Part shown: positions 8,091 through 14,173 of the stretch, in pieces
Position numbering within the stretch: the stretch's first letter is position 1
How the letters are laid out: every line of letters begins with the position of its first letter
Source of the DNA: Spirochaetaceae bacterium
GTDB lineage: Bacteria; Spirochaetota; Spirochaetia; SZUA-6; Bin103
Length of the DNA: 17,416 bases
Direction: 5' to 3'
Assembly (NCBI GenBank): GCA_028818385.1
Contig: JAPPNY010000152.1
Location: 1 to 17,416 of the forward strand
Translations under genes and position numbers: made by a program
Notes under the pieces: generated by a model
What the model was told of the DNA's origin: nothing
The model's database searches: none
What the model saw: only the letters and a program-made list of their open reading frames with translations

Positions 8091-8532
8091 CCTGATCCTC
8101 CCGATCGGCCAAGCGCTCCAGCAGCTCGCGCAGGCGAGTCTGGTCCTCGGCGTTCAGGGGCTGCATGAGCCGATGGACCCCGTTCACGTACTCCGGCCAC
8201 AGCCGGCTAACGAGGGCTTGGCCGGCCGGCGTCGCGTGCACCAGCACCACGCGCCGGTCGTGGGCGGCCGGCCGGCGTTCGACCAGTCCGTCCCGCTCCA
8301 GGCGGTCGACGACCCCGGACGCGTTGCCAGGGTCGGCCCAGGACCGGGCGGCCAGCCGGGTCAGGGGAATTCCCTCATCCGGGATCCGCACCAGGGTGTG
8401 GAACTGCGCTCCGGTGAGTCCGGCCTCGGCGTACACGGCGCCCATCGCACGCTTCATGGAAAGGGTGGTGCGCAGCAGGCGCCGGAACGTGGCGACGGTC
8501 GGGTCGTCGGAATCGTCGCAACGGTGATCCAT
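8059..8532 (-). CDS. MarR-family transcriptional regulator
   Basis: This encodes 157 residues with the MarR fold: a dimer helix at the N-terminus, a winged helix-turn-helix (about residues 56-98, [32 protein letters not shown] in two parts around Ser64-Val75, then the wing with [11 protein letters not shown]), and C-terminal dimer helices. The DRR wing motif is typical. An in-frame ATG at 8568 would add 12 residues, but it lies inside the predicted promoter, so I chose 8532. The transcript start predicted near 8543 leaves a very short leader without a ribosome site. It is the first gene of a unit with the ABC exporter pair and overlaps subunit A. By analogy with MarR systems it likely represses itself and the exporter until a ligand binds. 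The ligand is unknown. Confidence 0.92.
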   Translation of the reverse strand: MDHRCDDSDDPTVATFRRLLRTTLSMKRAMGAVYAEAGLTGAQFHTLVRIPDEGIPLTRLAARSWADPGNASGVVDRLERDGLVERRPAAHDRRVVLVHATPAGQALVSRLWPEYVNGVHRLMQPLNAEDQTRLRELLERLADREDQDVESITAAAG

Positions 8533-8536
8533 GAAA

Positions 8537-8578
8537 CTTGCGATTTCAAATGTTACGATCGCAAGCATCCGTCGTCAA
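8537..8578 (-). promoter_or_regulatory. marR-exporter promoter with overlapping inverted-repeat operator
   Basis: On the minus strand TTGACG (8578-8573), a 17-base spacer and TAACAT (8555-8550) form a good sigma70 promoter with a start near 8543. A perfect inverted repeat overlaps it: CTTGCGAT (8537-8544) and ATCGCAAG (8558-8565), 13 bases apart. One arm is inside the -35/-10 spacer and the other covers the transcript start. Arm centres are 21 bases (two helical turns) apart, suiting a MarR dimer pair or a large dimer footprint. Confidence 0.65.
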
Positions 8579-8616
8579 GGGTTCCTGCTTGTGGCCGCCG
8601 CGCAAGGCGGTGTGGT

Positions 8617-8641
8617 TCGTCACACGACGTCGTTACACAAC
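8617..8641 (+). repeat. Two direct 12-base repeats with a central palindrome
   Basis: TCGTCACACGAC (8617-8628) recurs imperfectly as TCGTTACACAAC (8630-8641), 13 bases later. The palindrome ACGACGTCGT (8624-8633) spans the junction. It lies between the marR promoter and the VOC gene start, so it may be a second regulator site for the divergent genes. Confidence 0.3.
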
Positions 8642-8665
8642 CGACCATCGCGGAAGGAGATCGCA

Positions 8666-9076
8666 ATGGAAATGGAGATCGGTGCGTTTTCGGTGAGTCT
8701 GGCGGTGAAGGACCTGCAAGCCGCCAAGGCGTTCTACGAGAAGCTCGGCTTCCGCTGCACCGGCGGCGATGGAAGCGGCTACCTGATCATGGTCAACGGG
8801 GGCGCCACGATCGGCCTGTTCCAGGGGATGTTCGAGGGCAACATCCTTACGTTCAATCCCGGTCTGCGGCAGGACGGGTCGCAGGTTACGGATTTCACGG
8901 ATGTCAGGGACATACGTGGGTCCCTGCTTGCCAACGGTATCGAGATGAAGACGGACACGGACCCCGCGGGCACCGGTCCCGCCCACATCGTGATCCATGA
9001 TCCGGACGGGAATCCGATTCTGATCGACCAGTTCTTTCCCAAACCCGGGTCCTCGAACAGCACGCCAAGCCGGTAG
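8666..9076 (+). CDS. VOC-superfamily (glyoxalase/bleomycin-resistance fold) protein 1
   Basis: This encodes 136 residues with the two-module VOC fold. Module one opens with [22 protein letters not shown] (in two parts, residues 8-17 and 18-29). Module two ends with [18 protein letters not shown] (107-123), the classic DPDGN turn. The usual first metal ligand (His at the start of strand 1) is Ser here and the last Glu reads Asp121 or Gln122, so the metal site may be altered or absent. Members act as lyases, dioxygenases, thiol transferases or drug-binding resistance proteins; the role is not determined. I chose the ATG at 8666 because GGAAGGAGA (8652-8660) precedes it, although the reading frame stays open back to 8531 in the marR promoter. 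It is divergent from marR, a common arrangement for a co-regulated detoxification gene (inference). Confidence 0.85.
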   Translation: MEMEIGAFSVSLAVKDLQAAKAFYEKLGFRCTGGDGSGYLIMVNGGATIGLFQGMFEGNILTFNPGLRQDGSQVTDFTDVRDIRGSLLANGIEMKTDTDPAGTGPAHIVIHDPDGNPILIDQFFPKPGSSNSTPSR

Positions 9077-9120
9077 CGAGCACGGTCAGCTACGGGATCC
9101 CGGGACTGATCGCGGCTCGC
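9076..9120. terminator. Nested inverted repeats between convergent genes, likely bidirectional terminator
   Basis: Three nested complementary pairs share one centre: GCGAGC (9076-9081) with GCTCGC (9115-9120), TCAG (9086-9089) with CTGA (9106-9109), and the palindrome CGGGATCCCG (9093-9102). The stem lies between the stop of VOC protein 1 and the stop of paralog 2. No U-tract follows in either direction. Confidence 0.45.
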
Positions 9121-9126
9121 GCCGGG

Positions 9127-10905
9127 TCACGCTCGGACCGGTGACGCGGACGCAGCCGTGGGGAAGGCGAGCGTCGGCTGCTCCACGTAACGCTCAATCG
9201 CCAATGTGAGCTGCGCGCCGGCGCCGGGGCGCAGGTGCACGACGGTCGCGCGGTCGTCCACCGAGGCCCGCGTGCCGCCGGCGGTGACGGAGCGGATGCG
9301 GCTCTCGCCGTAGGCGCCGGCCTGCAGCACCAGGGTGCGTGGCCGCACCGGGTCCAGGTTGACCAGGGTCACCTCGACCGAGTCGACCCCGTCATCTCCG
9401 GGCGCCACTCCCGTCACCAGCGATGCCACCTGCTCGGGAATGCCGGAGCGCCCGCGTTCCGGGTCGAAGTAGCGCACGCGGGTGTGCCAGGGCACGCCGA
9501 TGTGGCGCGTCGGCAGTCCGCCGAGCATGAGCTGCACCAGCGGCCAGACCATCTCCGCCGGGTTGAGTCCGTTGGGATCCTCGGACAGGCGCGTGTCCCG
9601 CGTCGAAGTGTCGGCGCGCACGCGCGCGATACGCTCGCGGACCGTGGCCAGCGCCCACTCCAGGCGCTGGACCGGGAAGTCCGGATTGCCGCCGTCCAGG
9701 AAGGCGATCCATGGGTGGTCGCTCACGCGCTCGTGGTCACGCGGGTCGAGCGTCCAGTAATACAGCTCCAGTGCGCCGCGGTTCCACGGCGTGGGCTCGT
9801 ACGCGTACCAGCCGTCGTCGCCGCGCATGCGCGGATAGAGGGTGAGGCCGCGGTCTTCCTTGGCGTGCGAGTTCACCGCGTCGATCACGTCGCGCCACAC
9901 CTCGACGTAGGCGCGGTCGCCGGTCAGGTAGAGGGCGTTGGCCCAGCCGTAGGTCACGCGATCCGGGAACGCGCAGTTGTGGCGGAAGTAGGGCCGCTCG
10001 CAGGTGTGCGCCCAGCCGAACACCCCTCGCCACCAGCGGCCGCCGTAGGAGCCGCCGATGGTCCCGTCCAGGCCGATGTTGGCCGGCACGATGTTGTCGT
10101 TGGCGCGCGTGCGCTCCAGCCACCCGTCGGCGTACTCCAGCAGCCAGTCGCGGTACTTCGCCTCGCCGTCGAGCATGTAGGCGTGCAGCGCCCAGACGTT
10201 GAGCGCCAGGTTCATCGGCCCGTCGCCGGCGACGTGCGGGTAGTGCTGCTCGTAGTGGGCGGCGTAGTCGTCGTAGTCCCGGTGGCCGCGGCCGGGGTGG
10301 AAGCGCCCCGGGATCTCGAACGGGTCGCCGGCCCAGTCGGCGGCGGTCGCCGTGCGCAGCAGCGGTCCGCGGCTGCCGGTCATGGTGCTGCGGATGATGC
10401 GGTGCTCGGGGTCGTAGTTGGGCTCCGGCGGCTCGTCCGGGTCGCCCGGCAGGTAGAAGCCGGCGAAGCGCTTCATCCGCTTGCGGTAGATGGGGTCCCA
10501 CGGCTCGCACAGCCCCTGCTGGAACAGGCAGTGGTAGCCCTCGCCGTTGTGCAGCGGGTCGAAGCAGGTCGGGTACTCCTTGTAGTACATGCCGTCGCGG
10601 CCCAGCTCGGTGACGGTCGTCTTGGCCTCCGTGTACTGCCGGATGTGGCCCTCGATGCCCTGCCGGAACAGGTCGTACACGTCGCGCGGACCGCCCACCG
10701 CGTAGAGGTCGGGAAAGGCGGCGACGTTCTCCGCCGCGTCGTCGGCGCCGTCCAGCGCGCCCCAGCGGGCCACGCACTCCAGGTAGCCCTGCTCGTCGAA
10801 GTAGCGGTCGTAGAATACCCGGCACGCCTCGGCGATGGAGTCGATCAGGTGCCGCTCCAGCAGCGCCCAGCGCGGCGGCGCCATCGGTTCGCTGACGGTG
10901 ATCAT
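9127..10905 (-). CDS. Large putative toroid-fold enzyme, paralog 2 (unrecognised family)
   Basis: This encodes 592 residues from the ATG at 10905. It is strongly similar along its full length to the protein at 2242-4038, sharing WGALDG, AAENV, GIEGHIRQYTEA, HNGEGYHCLFQ, GFYLPGDPDEP, PNYDP, RIIRS, DWAGDPFEI, GEAKYR, LSEDPNG, LVQLMLGGLPTRH and GVPWH. It has no signal peptide, so it is probably cytoplasmic. Differences cluster in the middle (about 285-330), where paralog 1 has GGFYGLDEHGKP and this copy has CERPYFRHN; this may change the substrate. In-frame starts exist at 10941 (TTG) and 10914 (ATG). I prefer 10905 because it aligns with the conserved start of homology and lies 7 bases after a TATATG box, with no ribosome site at any of the three. 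Function as a carbohydrate-active enzyme is inference. It is divergent from VOC protein 2. Confidence 0.8.
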   Translation of the reverse strand: MITVSEPMAPPRWALLERHLIDSIAEACRVFYDRYFDEQGYLECVARWGALDGADDAAENVAAFPDLYAVGGPRDVYDLFRQGIEGHIRQYTEAKTTVTELGRDGMYYKEYPTCFDPLHNGEGYHCLFQQGLCEPWDPIYRKRMKRFAGFYLPGDPDEPPEPNYDPEHRIIRSTMTGSRGPLLRTATAADWAGDPFEIPGRFHPGRGHRDYDDYAAHYEQHYPHVAGDGPMNLALNVWALHAYMLDGEAKYRDWLLEYADGWLERTRANDNIVPANIGLDGTIGGSYGGRWWRGVFGWAHTCERPYFRHNCAFPDRVTYGWANALYLTGDRAYVEVWRDVIDAVNSHAKEDRGLTLYPRMRGDDGWYAYEPTPWNRGALELYYWTLDPRDHERVSDHPWIAFLDGGNPDFPVQRLEWALATVRERIARVRADTSTRDTRLSEDPNGLNPAEMVWPLVQLMLGGLPTRHIGVPWHTRVRYFDPERGRSGIPEQVASLVTGVAPGDDGVDSVEVTLVNLDPVRPRTLVLQAGAYGESRIRSVTAGGTRASVDDRATVVHLRPGAGAQLTLAIERYVEQPTLAFPTAASASPVRA

Positions 10906-10911
10906 CGGACA

Positions 10912-10917
10912 CATATA
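10912..10917 (-). promoter_or_regulatory. Possible -10 box of a leaderless start, paralog 2
   Basis: TATATG on the minus strand (10917-10912) is followed by six bases and then the ATG at 10905. The transcript would start at or next to the A of the ATG. No ribosome site is visible. This is weaker than the two similar cases at 10974-10982 and 11689-11694, because the last base is G. Confidence 0.3.
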
Positions 10918-10973
10918 CACCGGCGGATGTCCGCTGCGCAAAGCGCGCCGCTGCGGTGCGCAAGGCGGCCAGG

Positions 10974-10982
10974 TGCTACAAT
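10974..10982 (+). promoter_or_regulatory. Extended -10 promoter of a leaderless gene (VOC protein 2)
   Basis: TGC-TACAAT (10974-10982) is a near-consensus extended -10 element. Six bases separate it from the ATG at 10989, putting the expected transcript start on the A of the start codon. There is no convincing Shine-Dalgarno sequence and no clear -35 box, as expected for an extended -10 promoter with a leaderless message. Confidence 0.5.
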
Positions 10983-10988
10983 GAAGCG

Positions 10989-11384
10989 ATGACGAATCGA
11001 GGCGAGGCCGCTCCGTGGCGCATCTCGCAGATCGCCCTGAACGTGGGTGACCTGGACGCGGCCGTGGCGTTCTATCGCGACACGCTGGGTATCCCGTTCA
11101 TCGCTCGGGCGACTCCCGGGCTGGCGTTCTTCGATTGCGATGGCGTGCGCCTCATGCTGACGGCGAACGCGGGTGCCGGGTCGGCGGGATGCGCTCTCTA
11201 CTTCAAGGTGCCCGACATTGAGCGCCGCTACGGCGAGCTCCAGGGATGCGGCGTCGATTTCGACGGCCCGCCGCAGGTCATACACTCCGCAGACGACTAT
11301 GAACTGCGGATGGCGTTCTTCCGCGACCCCGCGGGCAACGTGTTGGCGATCATGGCCGAGCAGGGCGTTTACGTCGGGCAATAG
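10989..11384 (+). CDS. VOC-superfamily (glyoxalase/bleomycin-resistance fold) protein 2
   Basis: This encodes 131 residues with a VOC fold. Strand 1 and helix 1 are RISQIALNVGDLDAAVAFYR (11-30). LAFFDCDGVRLML (45-57) forms the middle of module one, and ELRMAFFRDPAGNVLAIMAE (105-124) closes module two, with Glu124 at the usual final ligand position. The first ligand position carries Gln14 rather than His. The frame is open upstream to a GTG at 10956, but I chose the ATG at 10989 because a TGCTACAAT promoter element ends six bases before it. It is not close in sequence to the other VOC protein at 8666-9076, so it is not a recent duplicate. Family roles include glyoxalase-like isomerases, ring-cleaving dioxygenases and drug-binding proteins; no substrate can be assigned. 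It is divergent from paralog 2 and convergent with a small membrane protein gene. Confidence 0.85.
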   Translation: MTNRGEAAPWRISQIALNVGDLDAAVAFYRDTLGIPFIARATPGLAFFDCDGVRLMLTANAGAGSAGCALYFKVPDIERRYGELQGCGVDFDGPPQVIHSADDYELRMAFFRDPAGNVLAIMAEQGVYVGQ

Positions 11385-11412
11385 GCAGGTCCGCTCCAAC
11401 GCTGTCGAGCTT

Positions 11413-11682
11413 CTAGGGCCCGTCACCGGTCGGCCACAATCCGGTCAGGATGGCCACGACCACGCCGGCGACCATCAGAAGCGACAGCACGCCCCAGAGC
11501 AGACAGCCGTACCTGGTCCAACTCGCGCCAACCTCCTGCTGCCCGATGCGCCACCACCTCCGATCGCCCGTGTGCCCGCCGAATTGAAAAGGCTCCTCCG
11601 ACCTCTTGCGATAGACATAGAACCGGAAGATGACTGCGGCCACCCCACCGACGATCGCGACCACGACCAGAACCGCGACCAT
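11413..11682 (-). CDS. Small two-helix membrane protein of unknown function
   Basis: This encodes 89 residues. There are two hydrophobic segments, at about 2-19 (VAVLVVVAIVGGVAAVIF) and 58-80. Between them is a polar, aromatic loop of about 38 residues (YRKRSEEPFQFGG and RRWWRIGQQEVGASW). The basic YRKR after helix 1 suggests the loop is cytoplasmic. No family is recognised. The frame extends upstream to a TTG at 11724, but the ATG at 11682 follows a TACAGT box by exactly six bases and starts directly with the first helix, so I prefer it. A membrane role, perhaps as a small accessory or regulatory subunit, is all that can be said. It runs in the same direction as the transporter operon that ends at 11951, but about 270 bases away and with its own promoter. 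Confidence 0.6.
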   Translation of the reverse strand: MVAVLVVVAIVGGVAAVIFRFYVYRKRSEEPFQFGGHTGDRRWWRIGQQEVGASWTRYGCLLWGVLSLLMVAGVVVAILTGLWPTGDGP

Positions 11683-11688
11683 GCCGGC

Positions 11689-11718
11689 ACTGTAACCGCC
11701 GGCCGAAACCGGACGCAA
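11689..11718 (-). promoter_or_regulatory. Promoter of a leaderless small membrane protein gene
   Basis: TACAGT on the minus strand (11694-11689) ends six bases before the ATG at 11682. A weak -35 box, TTGCGT, lies 18 bases further upstream. The predicted transcript starts on the start codon. A palindrome, CGATACGGTATCG (11731-11743), lies just upstream and could be a regulator site. Confidence 0.4.
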
Positions 11719-11950
11719 CGGCAACCGCCCCGATACGGTATCGCTACACTATGGTTACGGTGTCGGTACAGGTACAGTGCCCCGATGGGCACGTAGTTGC
11801 GGCGATGCCGCTCAACGGGGTGGGACGAGCCGCCAGAGAGGGGCGGGAGCCGTCGATGGCAGGTGGCAATCGCTGGACTCTGAACCATCCTTGGCGCTGG
11901 GTCGACACCGTAGGTGGTTTCAGGCTCATACCCGCATCTACGCAGCGTCG

Positions 11951-13135
11951 TCAGCGATGGCTGAAAGGATCGGCGGCGTCCCGCAGGCCGTCCCCTACGA
12001 AGTTGAACGCCAGAATCGCAACGATCACGAAGAGTGCCGGAAACAGGTACCACGGATTGTTGATCACGTTGTTGAGGTTCTGCGCCTCTCGCAACATCGC
12101 TCCCCAGCTCGTCATGGGCGGGCGGATGCCCAAGCCCAGAAAGCTCAGGCTGGTCTCGGCGATGATCATCCCCGGGATGGCAAGCGTCAGATTGACGAGC
12201 AGATAGCTGCTGATGTTCGGAACGAGGTGGAACGCCATGATCCGCAGCGGGCCAGCGCCGACGTTCCGCGCCGCCAGGACGTACTGAGAGTTCCGGTGGG
12301 AGAGGATCATGCCGCGCACCACGCGCGCAAGGCTCGTCCACCCCAGGAACGACAGGATGACGACAAGGCCGAAATAGATCTGAATCGGCGTCCACTCCTT
12401 GGGCAAGGCGGCCGACAGCAACAACCACAGCGGGAGCGACGGCACCGACATCAGCACTTCGATGACCCGTTGCACGACGTGGTCGACGACTCCGGAGAAG
12501 TATCCGGATACGGTACCGATGATCACCCCCAGAAAGAGGCTGATCAGCACCCCTGCCCAGCCTATGGTCAACGAGATTCTTCCGCCATACAGGATACGGG
12601 AGAAGACGTCTCGACCCCACTTGTCCGTACCGAACAGAAAGACATGCCCTTCCTCGACACCGAAGAGATGGGTTCTGCCGCGAACCGGGAGAAAGCCCAG
12701 CAAGCGATAGTCCTGTTGCCCGCGCACCAGCAGCCTGATCGGATGGACCTCTTCCCTGTTGCGTTCCCAGTGGATCCGAAAGTTCTCGCGGTCGACGGTG
12801 CGGGTGTAGCCGTTGACGAACGGTCGCAGGTGGAATCGACCTTGACCATCGATGAAGGAGAGAGGGGTTGGCGGGTGGTTCTCCAAGCCCTTCGCGGTTT
12901 CCAGCAGTGTGTACGGGGCGAAGAACTCGCTCAGCAACGTGAAGAAATAGAGGGCGATCAGGCACCACAGGGCGGTCACGGCGAGCCGGTTGCTCCTGAA
13001 CTTGAGCGACATGATGGAGCCGACGCTGCGTGCGCGGATCATCGCTGCCGCGTCGTCGGCATCCGCTGCTCTGCGAGCGTCCGGCTCCGCGTCGATCGGG
13101 CGATGCTCAGGACCGACGCGGCGGGCAGACTTCAT
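11951..13135 (-). CDS. Family-5 ABC importer permease, DppC/YejE type
   Basis: This encodes 394 residues. The first membrane helix is at about 50-70 (LAVTALWCLIALYFFTLLSEFF). A large extracytoplasmic insertion (about 75-160) follows, as in YejE-type permeases, and ends in the hallmark LFGTDKWGRDVFSRILYGGR. Five more helices follow. The EAA-type loop that docks on the ATPase is YVLAARNVGAGPLRIMAFHL (about 282-301). The C-terminal GDGLRDAADP is typical of the family. It would pair with the DppB-type permease encoded just upstream (4-base gap) to form the channel. The first 41 residues are Arg/Ala/Asp-rich and poorly conserved in style. An internal ATG at 13012 is an alternative start, but neither start has a clear ribosome site. 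Coupling to the preceding stop favours 13135. It imports peptides or oligosaccharides; the substrate is unknown. Confidence 0.92.
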   Translation of the reverse strand: MKSARRVGPEHRPIDAEPDARRAADADDAAAMIRARSVGSIMSLKFRSNRLAVTALWCLIALYFFTLLSEFFAPYTLLETAKGLENHPPTPLSFIDGQGRFHLRPFVNGYTRTVDRENFRIHWERNREEVHPIRLLVRGQQDYRLLGFLPVRGRTHLFGVEEGHVFLFGTDKWGRDVFSRILYGGRISLTIGWAGVLISLFLGVIIGTVSGYFSGVVDHVVQRVIEVLMSVPSLPLWLLLSAALPKEWTPIQIYFGLVVILSFLGWTSLARVVRGMILSHRNSQYVLAARNVGAGPLRIMAFHLVPNISSYLLVNLTLAIPGMIIAETSLSFLGLGIRPPMTSWGAMLREAQNLNNVINNPWYLFPALFVIVAILAFNFVGDGLRDAADPFSHR

Positions 13136-13139
13136 TCGC

Positions 13140-14132
13140 TCAGTCGTACCGGATCCTGGGATCGATGCCGGCGAGGGCGAGATCCGAGAGGAGATTGCCG
13201 AGCACCAGGACGCTGGAGAGGAGCATCACCATCGCGCCGGCAAGAAACGCGTCGTGATTCATGACGGCGTCGAAGAGCAGGGGGCCGGTGGTCGGGAGGT
13301 TGAGCACGATGGAGACGATGAGCTCCCCCCCGACGATGCCGGGAAACGCGAGGCCGAGACTGGTGATGAAAGGATTCAGGGCGAGTCTCACGGGGTACTT
13401 GACCACGAGCACGGTCTCTCGCAGGCCCTTGGCGCGCGCGGTTTCCACGTACGGGCGGCGCAACTGGTCGAGCAGGTTCCCGCGCAGGACCCTCATGGTG
13501 CCTGCCATTCCGGCGGTGCCGAGCACGAAGACAGGTATCCAGAGACGGGACAGGAGGTCCAGGACCTTGGCAAGGCTCCAGGGCGCCTCCGCGTACTCCG
13601 GCGAGAAGAGCCCCCCCGGCATCTGCCCGAAGACGAAGAAGCCGGTGATCATGAGCAGCAGGGCGAGCAGGAAGTTGGGAACGCTCAGGCCCAGGAAACT
13701 GAGCCCGGTGAAGAAGTGGTCGCCGAAGGTGTACTGGCGTACTGCCGAGTAGATGCCGATCGGGAGCGCAACCAGGTAGGAGAAGGCAAGGCTGGAGAAC
13801 GCGATGACCATCGTGAGCGCCATGCGTTCGCCGATGAGCTTGGCGACAGGGCGATGGCCATAGGCGTAGGAACGTCCCATGTCGCCGCGCACGAAGCGGC
13901 TGAACCACTTCCACCATCGCACATAGATCGGCCGGCCTATTCCGTACTGCTTCTCGAGGAGCTGGACCTGGCCGTCAGTCAGCGTGGCGCTGCCGGTGTC
14001 GCGTATCTGCTGAGCGACCAATATGTCGACATACGTCCCCGGCGTGATCTCGATCGCCAGGAAGACGAGCATCGAAATGAGAACGAGCGTCGGCGCGGTA
14101 CTCATGACGCGCCGGAGAAGGTAGGTGACCAT
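13140..14132 (-). CDS. Family-5 ABC importer permease, DppB/OppB type
   Basis: This encodes 330 residues with the full DppB architecture. The N-terminus is MVTYLLRRVMSTAPTLVLIS, with helix 1 at 10-28. An external region with the usual YGIGRPIYVRWWKW segment (63-76) follows, then helices at about 107-130, 140-170, 198-215 and two near the C-terminus. The EAA loop is YVETARAKGLRETVLVVKY (228-246). The C-terminal LSDLALAGIDPRIRYD is a family hallmark. It lies 41 bases downstream of the BNR gene and 4 bases upstream of the second permease gene, clearly in the same operon. No strong ribosome site precedes the start. It forms half of the inner-membrane channel. The two ATPase subunits that must drive it are not encoded in this window. 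Confidence 0.93.
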   Translation of the reverse strand: MVTYLLRRVMSTAPTLVLISMLVFLAIEITPGTYVDILVAQQIRDTGSATLTDGQVQLLEKQYGIGRPIYVRWWKWFSRFVRGDMGRSYAYGHRPVAKLIGERMALTMVIAFSSLAFSYLVALPIGIYSAVRQYTFGDHFFTGLSFLGLSVPNFLLALLLMITGFFVFGQMPGGLFSPEYAEAPWSLAKVLDLLSRLWIPVFVLGTAGMAGTMRVLRGNLLDQLRRPYVETARAKGLRETVLVVKYPVRLALNPFITSLGLAFPGIVGGELIVSIVLNLPTTGPLLFDAVMNHDAFLAGAMVMLLSSVLVLGNLLSDLALAGIDPRIRYD

Positions 14133-14173
14133 GGTGCTACGGGCGGATGCGGATCATCTCCGGCGCGTCTGCG

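Noticed and set aside
8531..8665. N-terminal extension of VOC protein 1 starting at the ATG at 8531
   Set aside because: It would run through the marR promoter and operator, lacks a ribosome site, and adds no VOC sequence; the ATG at 8666 has a strong ribosome site.
9235..10992. Rightward open frame of 585 codons antisense to paralog 2
   Set aside because: Shows the same shadow composition as the long frame at 2335-6066, and the opposite strand encodes a protein clearly homologous to paralog 1.
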